A DNA stretch of 64,000 nt from Bettongia penicillata ogilbyi (Eukaryota; Chordata; Mammalia; Diprotodontia; Potoroidae). Position 1 is the first letter of the stretch. Every line of letters starts with the position of its first letter. The stretch is taken from positions 806,001 through 870,000 of the forward strand of contig JAJHZJ010000336.1 in NCBI GenBank assembly GCA_023548195.1, in the 5' to 3' direction. Below the pieces are notes generated by a model, which was not told where the DNA came from, did no database searches, and worked only from the letters and a program-made list of their open reading frames with translations. Below are positions 57,696-64,000 of the stretch, in pieces. Position numbers and translations under genes: made by a program.

Positions 57696-58507
57696 CAAAG
57701 GTGTGGGGGGCTCTTTCTTGGCCTTTCAGATTAGCAGTTGGGCAGCCCATGAAAAGTTACTAAGCAGAGAGAAAGGACAGAGAAGTGTATGTTTAGGTAT
57801 ATTCAGAGTCAGAGCAGGACAGCACCAGCTCAGTGATTGGGTTGGTCCAATATTAGAAAAGCTGCAAATATAATAAACTATATTGATAATTACGAAACAA
57901 TTTAAATGATTATATCAGTAGAGGGAAAAGCCTTTGACAAAACAAAATACACATTCATATTAAAAAATATATTTTTTAAAGCATGAGTAAGTGGAACTTT
58001 CCTTAATTTGGTAAACAGAATCTATATGAAACACAGACCTAGCATTATATATAATAGAGAAAAGCACTAGAGACCATTCCAGTAAGATCATGGGTAGGTA
58101 AAGCAAAGATGTTGATGTCACAGCTATTACTTGACATAATTTTAGAAATGCTATTATAGAAGACAAAGGAAATTGATGAACTAAGTATAATCAAAGAAAA
58201 AACAAAATTATTGCATTTTTAAAATTATATACCACTATAATATTATATTACATGTAATATAATATTATAGATTCACCTAAAAATTAATTAAAACAATAAC
58301 TCCAATAAAGTAGTAGGATATAAAACAGATGTACAAAAATGATCAGCTTTTCAGGATTTGCCATCAAAATCCAGTAGAAAGGAATATTTTTAAAAATCCT
58401 ATTCAGAGTATCTAACCAAATGTATAAAATATTCAGAAGTTAACATACCAAGGCAAACACAGGAATTATATGACTACAGCTATAAAACACATGGAAATAA
58501 AGACTTA

Positions 58508-58660
58508 AAGATTTTTATGAGGACAGTTTGGTGGCACAGTGGATACAGCACCAGCCCTAGAGTCAGGAGGACCTGAGTTCAAATCCATTCTCAGACACTT
58601 ACTAGCTGCGTGACTCTGGGCAAGTCACTTAACCTTGGAGACCTCACCAAAAAAAAAAGA
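58508..58660 (+). mobile_element. marsupial CORE-SINE with A tail, inserted in L1
   Basis: It reads TTTGGTGGCACAGTGGATAC, then GAGTTCAAATCCATTCTC, then GGGCAAGTCACTTAACC, and ends in ten As. L1 ORF2 text continues on both sides. Confidence 0.9.
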
Positions 58661-58889
58661 CTTTATCAAAATAAAGGCATAAATAACTGGAGAGAAATTA
58701 TTAGCTCCTGATTGGCCCATGTGAATAAATTAAAAGGGCAATATTGCCTGAATTAATAAAATTCAGTACCATACCAAACAACCAAAGGATTACCTTATAG
58801 AACTAGATAGAATAATGACAAAATTCATCTAGTAAAACAAAAGGCTAAGAAAACCAAGGGAGATCATGAAAAAAATTGGGAAGGAAGGG

Positions 58890-59130
58890 GGTCTACTAGC
58901 AAATCTAAGTCAAGAAGGTCTGAGTTCAAATCTGATTTTGGACATTCACTAGTTGTGTGACCCTAGGCCGGTCACTTAATTTCTGTCTGCCTCCGTTTCC
59001 TAATCTATAAATGAGGATAATAAGAACACTTACCTCCTAGATTTCTTGTAAAGCTAAAATGAGCTAATATTTGTGAAGTGGTTTGCAAATCTTTAAATGC
59101 TATATAAATGATTATAATGATAAGGATGAT
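58890..59130 (+). mobile_element. MIR/CORE-SINE inserted in L1
   Basis: It reads GAGTTCAAATCTGATTTTGG, then GGCCGGTCACTTAATTTC, then GAAGTGGTTTGCAAATC. L1 resumes after it. Confidence 0.75.
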
Positions 59131-59649
59131 GATGATTCAGACTATACCACCAAAAATAATCACAAAAAATGGTACTGGTTTAAAAATAGAAAATTAATGA
59201 ATGGAATAAATTAGTTGTGCCTGAAGTAGTTAAACATAGCATCTTATTATGTCCTAAAACTAAGAACACCAACTACTGGTGTAAGGACTAATTATATGAC
59301 TTGTTTATTTGGTTTGAGTATTTTTTGTATTCTGGGAAAATGGAAAGTTGTTTGGGAAAAATTAATCCTAGACTAATTTAGACCAACGTCTCATACTACA
59401 TGTCACATGAGTTCCAAATGCATATATAACCTAGACATAAAAAGTCATATCATAAACAAAATAAGGAAAAGGGTATAAGATACAACTATGGATAAGGGGA
59501 GAAATCGTAAAAAGAGGGGAGGATAGAGATGATTATAAAAAAATAAAGTGGATAATTCTGATTATATGAAATTGAACAGTTTTAACACAAACAAAATTAT
59601 TATAGTAGGCAAATAGTGAACTAGAGGGGAAAAAAATTAATCTTTCTGT

Positions 59650-62600
59650 TAAAGATCTGGTCTCCAAAGTTGTCTGATTGGTTGTTTTTCTTCATTCTCA
59701 AAGAGGACCATAATGACATCACTATGTTATAACCAAGTTACAGAATATCTGACTGTGGCTGCTCAGACCAGTACAAGCTCAAAATGCTTTACCATGGGTC
59801 AGTCACAAATGGTCCATGTGAAAATTTGGGGTAGATTCTCCAAAATTACACATCTCATGTTTCTTTTGAGCTACTTCAATTTGACTTTGCCTCTTCTCTG
59901 ATGAGGTCACACCATGCTGGGCAAATGTCTCCTATATCACACGATCAATTCCAAAGTTCTTAAAAGAGACCTTGAGAGTGTTCTTGTATCACTTTTTTTG
60001 ACCACTATGTGAACACTTCTCCTATGTGAGTTCTCCATAAAATAGTCTTTTGGGCAAGCATACTTTTGTACTTTTGGCATTTGAACAATCTGGCCATCCT
60101 GTTGGAGTTGCTTGCTCTGCAACAGAGTTTGAATGCTTGGCAGTTTAGTTCAACAAAGGACCTCAGTGACTGGTATCTTAACCTGCTAGGTGATCTTCAG
60201 AATCTTCCTAAGACAATTCAAATGGAAGCAATTCAGTTTCCTGGCATGGTGCTGGTAGACTGTCCAGGTTTCATAGGCATACAACAATGAGACCTATGTA
60301 GAGCACAATGGCGTTACAGACCTTCAGTTTGGTAAGCAGCCTAATACCTCTTCTCTCCCGTACTTTCCTTCAGAGCCTCCATAACACTCATCTGACTCTG
60401 CCGATATGTGAATCAATCTTATCATCTGTATGTACATCCCTGAAAAGTATACTGCCAAGGTTAGTGAACTTACCCACAGTATTCAAAGCCTCTCCATTTT
60501 CTATAACCAATGGTTCCACATATGGATGGTGGCTGATGGAGGACCTCTGTTTTCTTGGTGTTGATAGGCCAAAATTAATTGATCCATACTTTGTTGAATC
60601 TCAGTTTCAGAGGCTACATAAGCCTCTGCTAGCAGAAAATCATGCACCAACACTCCCTCCACTTTAATCTTGACTTGTAGCATTTTCAAGTTGAAGAATC
60701 TACCATCGGTGAGACAGCTGACCTTGATGCCATGTTCATCCTCATTGAAGATATTTGACAACATGGCTGAAAATATCATACCAAAAAGCATGGGAGCAAG
60801 CACACAGCTTTGTTTTACTCCATTGGTGACTAGGAAAGCATGAGAGCAATGTCCATTAAACAGAGCTCAGGCCAGCATGCTGTCCTGAAGTTGACACATA
60901 ATACTGAGGAACTGCTTCAGCAACCAAACTTTGACATAATTTTCCATAAATCTTCATGACTGACAGTATCAGGGGCCTTGATCAGATCTATAAATGTTGT
61001 GTGCAGATCTCTGTTCTGCTCCTGGCAATTCTTGACCATTTCTTGGCTCTTTCACTGGCTCTCAGCTAGATGACCATCTTCCAGGTGAAGGATCAGTCTA
61101 TTAAGGAGGACTCTGACAAGAATCTTGCCAGCAACGACTAAGACAAACATGTCACAGAACAATCTCTTTTACCTTTATAGGGATGGACAATAGAAGCATC
61201 CTTGAACTCCTGGGGTACAACCTCCTCTTACCATATAACTCAGAAAATTTCAGTCAACTTTTTTTTGAGCAATGAACCCCTCCAACCTTGTAGGTCTCAG
61301 CTGGAATAGAATCAGCACCAGGTGTTTTGCCACATGAAAAGAGCCTAATGGCATTAAAAATCTTTTTTTCAGTTGGATCTTCAGCTAGGGAGGGGTTGAA
61401 TTCAAGTTTCTGAAAGCTGCCCATTCCTTTTCTACCCTGGTGTTGCCAAGTTTGTGTCGGCTCAACTTTACATCCAAGTTAGCAACAAACTGTTCCTGTT
61501 CAGAGATTCTAATCTGTTCACCTTGAGTCTTCTGGTAGTCATTTTGCCTTGGGGCCACTGCTTTTGTTGAATGCAAACATTTACCTTGGAGAGCACAAGT
61601 CTATAATCAGTCCAGCACTCTGCACCACATTTTGCCTTCCTTACTCTCACATCCCATCCATCTGTCATCTTTACAATCACATAGTCTACTGAATGCCAAT
61701 ATTTGTTGCAAGGGTACATCCAAGAAGTTTTATTGTATTTAGGTAAATGGAAGACAGTGTTGGTGATGAGGTCATGATACGCACAAGTCTTCAGTGGTAA
61801 GTGACCATTATTATTGCTCTAGGACTCCCTGCCATGCCAGGTAATCTGAGACTACACTAGCATTAAAGTAACCCAGAATTATAAGCTAGGCCTCCTTTGG
61901 CACATTGATGATAAGGGTCTCTAGGTTTTCATAAATGTTTTCCTTGACCTCATCAGGGTTTGTTAAAGCAGGAACATAGGCACTGATGATAGTGGTGTGG
62001 TATTTTCCTACAAGTGCCAATCCCATTGTTATGAGTCTGTTGTTCACTCCTTTTGGTGGGCATACAAACTTGTTGACTAGATTACTTTTTATTGCAAAAC
62101 CTACACCAGCTTCTTGCTGCTCCCCTTCACTTTGGCCACTCCAGAAAAATGTGTATCCAGCTCTGGCTTCAGTAAGGCGGCCTTCACGTGCCAGCCTTAT
62201 TTCATTCAGTGCTGCTATTTGGATGCGATACCTGCTGAGTTTTCTTGCAACAAGAGCTGTTTGTCTTTTAGGTCTTCTGGATTTTGTGTTGTCCATTTAC
62301 CAGCGGTGAGTGGAATTGTCTTTGCACAAGTTTTTGTATTTTTTTTTGTTTGAAACACAGGGTAGGATCCCCATCTGCCCCTGTAATCAGACCAAGGTTG
62401 GGTAAGCAAACAATTTTTAGGGCACCTTTCTAGCCCCTTCCCCACACCAGGAGATGAGCAGTGCAATCCTTAAAAGTCTTCTCAGACACCCAGGGGGCTA
62501 CCAAATCCCACTACTGCTTAAAATGAGAAGATGACCCTATGGCCTGAACCATGTGACTACAGTTCCCAGGGTATCTACACCTGTTGCTTCATCACTTGCC

Positions 62601-63120
62601 ATTTGTCATAGGACTTTGAGATAGATAAAATGGTGTGGATAATGCCATTTGATTTATGTGTAAATTGGATTTAAGTGAGCAAAAGTTGCACAGTGTCATC
62701 AGCTTTGCTCTCTCTTCAAGAGTCATCACAGTCCAGTAGCAGGACAGAATAAAGATGACTGGTGATGGTCCAGGATGTAGTGGATGACCTTGGCGTCTTC
62801 AATGTCTAACCAACCTCTAAATACTCCATAGCACCTACTTCAGCTTCCTTCATAGCCATTGGAACAAATCATTCCACCAGTGGAAGTCTTCCCATGCTTG
62901 GGATAGATACCCCACAACTCACCAAAGGGTTTGACCTCTCTCCCCACCCCCATCAGTTTCCCTCAACTTGGTTTAGCCCATCTGTCAAAATGGTTTACCA
63001 AGGTCTGGCCACTATACATGCTACAGCTTCTTGGAGTCACAGTAAGTAGAGTAGGTGGACATAAAAGGTGGAAATCAGCCCTGAAAAGGGCTCAGTAGCC
63101 CCACAGCAGAGGTACTAGTC
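59650..63120 (-). mobile_element. nearly full-length RTE-type LINE, inactivated
   Basis: This is a minus-strand RTE-clade non-LTR retrotransposon. Its 5' region lies at about 63120-62470. The endonuclease domain is at 62296-61886, with RQTALVARKLSRYRIQIAAL, then GYTFFWSGQSEGE, then AGVGFAIKSN and TTIISAYVPA. The linker and reverse transcriptase region follow at 61719-60501, and the C-terminal region at about 60290-59930 is frameshifted. The 3' end holds an antisense TTCTTCATTCTCAAAGAGG near 59690. Stops and frameshifts break the single ORF repeatedly, so it cannot be active. The 5' limit is set by resemblance to remembered marsupial RTE 5' sequence and is approximate. Confidence 0.8.
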
Positions 63121-63159
63121 TTTTCTAAACACATCCTTCACCCCAGTATTCAAAGTATA

Positions 63160-63495
63160 TAAGAAACTGATATAATTATAAAAGTCCAAGAGACATTCCC
63201 TCAATAGAAAACAGTCAAAGAATATGAACATAAAGTTCTCAAAATAAATGTTTGTAACTATATTAAAAAATTATCAAAGTCACTAACAATAAGAGAAATT
63301 TGAATGAAAACAACTCTAAGGTTCTATCTCACATTCATCAAATTGGCAAAGAAAAAAGAAAGTAAAAATGACTAGAGTGTTTATAGGAGGACAGGTACCC
63401 TAATGTACTAATGTACAAGGATTGGTCCATCCATTGTGAAGAGCAGTTTGTATACCCCAAAAGTCACTAAATTTGACCCACTGTTATCATGAGTA

Positions 63496-63532
<37 letters not shown>

Positions 63533-64000
63533 TCATAGCAGTACTTTTGATGTAGCAAAGAATTGAAAACAAAGTAGGCAATCATCATTGGGGTATGGCT
63601 GAACAAGTTATGGCATATGAATATGATGAAATATTATTGCTCTGTAAGAAATAATGAAAGAGATGGATTTATATAAAATTAGAAAGACTAGCGTGAATTG
63701 ATACAAAGTGAAGTATGTGAAGCCAGAAGAACAATTTAAATAATGAATTCAATAGAGTAAAGCAAAAATAACTTAAGAACTCTGATCAATTCAATAACTA
63801 TTCACAACTTGGGAAGACTAGTGAGGAAATGTGTTTTTTCCCACCAAATGGAAGAGAAGTGGTAAGTTGTAGGTATAGAATGGGAACATATATTTTTAGA
63901 AATGACCAGTGTGTGAACTTGCTTTGTTTAACTAAATTTATTTGTTACATGAGGGATTTTTTTATTTATTTTTAGTTTTTAATATTTGCTTTTATACAAT
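63160..64000 (+). mobile_element. L1 3' end (ORF2 tail and 3' UTR), continues past window
   Basis: Plus-strand L1: CTCACATTCATCAAATTGGC, then GAAAACAAAGTAGGCAATC, then ATTGGGGTATGGCTGAACAA, then TGAATTGATACAAAGTGAAG. The marsupial L1 3' UTR follows (GTGTGTGAACTTGCTTTG, TTATTTGTTACATGAGGG). The T-rich end is at the window edge. Confidence 0.85.
63499..63530. repeat. (AT)n microsatellite in L1
   Basis: A perfect AT dinucleotide run of 32 bases inside the L1 3' region. Confidence 0.95.

Larger units (their letters stand above)
57860..59640 (+). mobile_element. L1 ORF2 fragment split by two SINEs
   Basis: Plus-strand L1 ORF2 text: GAGGGAAAAGCCTTTGACAA (RT region), then AATAAAGTAGTAGGATATAA, then ATACCAAGGCAAACACAGG. 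It resumes after the SINEs with GGGCAATATTGCCTGAATTA, GGTACTGGTTTAAAAATAGA and AGACCAACGTCTCATACTAC. Stops are frequent. Confidence 0.8.
18704..64000 (-). other. probable long CFAP58 intron (at least 45 kb)
   Basis: No further CFAP58 exon could be found above 18703. If the gene continues on the minus strand, this whole interval is one intron in which the MACROD1 copy is nested. It is an inference from failing to find the exon encoding the human LIQKIHTLQKRL segment. A missed exon would shorten the intron without changing the other calls. Confidence 0.5.

Noticed and set aside
1..64000. CRISPR array, operons, phage or bacterial defence genes
   Set aside because: Simple repeats are microsatellites without spacers, and intron-exon structure and SINE/LINE content show vertebrate nuclear DNA.

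Overview
The window is vertebrate, almost certainly marsupial (metatherian), nuclear DNA. It is AT-rich, interspersed repeats of many ages fill most of it, and genes are sparse. The repeats point to a marsupial: tRNA-like CORE-SINEs with the familiar marsupial body, an RTE-type LINE of marsupial look, L1s with a marsupial-type 5' UTR and 3' end, and many old MIR, L2 and CR1/L3 fragments. Repeat families were recognised by eye from remembered consensus features, so family names are less certain than strand and approximate extent.

Two genes can be supported. (1) The last three coding exons of CFAP58 (CCDC147), a coiled-coil protein of the sperm flagellum, lie on the minus strand at 18703-18584, 15409-15276 and 11695-11605. 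All have good splice sites and consistent phases, and the stop codon is in the last one. A candidate polyadenylation signal lies at about 11160. No further CFAP58 exon was found up to 64000, so the intron upstream of the 18.6 kb exon appears to exceed 45 kb. In human, SORCS3 lies beyond the 3' end of CFAP58 and ITPRIP beyond its 5' end. If synteny holds, 1-11.1 kb is CFAP58-SORCS3 intergenic DNA and ITPRIP lies beyond 64 kb. (2) An intronless, fully open copy of the MACROD1 macrodomain ADP-ribosyl-hydrolase lies on the minus strand at 40237-39503. It is a GC- and CpG-rich island in AT-rich DNA, has an A-rich tail about 180 bases after the stop, and keeps all recognised catalytic-site residues. 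It looks like a retrogene nested, same strand, inside the long CFAP58 intron. This is the most interesting object in the window.

Layout: 1-11 kb, intergenic repeats, including a hairpin (foldback) insertion with target-site duplications at 7.14-7.58 kb and a 230-base GAAA tract. 11-19 kb, the CFAP58 3' end, whose last intron holds a large inverted repeat. 19-39 kb, intron with an RTE fragment in an ATTAT microsatellite, CR1/L3 and other LINE fragments, and an old L1 followed by an L1 5' UTR. 39.3-40.5 kb, the MACROD1 retrogene. 40.5-50 kb, L2, SINE and hAT-like MITE material plus a 7SL RNA-derived retrosequence. 50-59 kb, L2 and L1 fragments, one with a GGAA microsatellite grown inside it. 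59.6-63.1 kb, a nearly complete but inactivated RTE LINE on the minus strand. 63.1-64 kb, an L1 3' end.

No bacterial or phage system, CRISPR array, tRNA, rRNA or recognisable endogenous retroviral protein was seen. Almost all short open frames in the window are chance frames through repeats.
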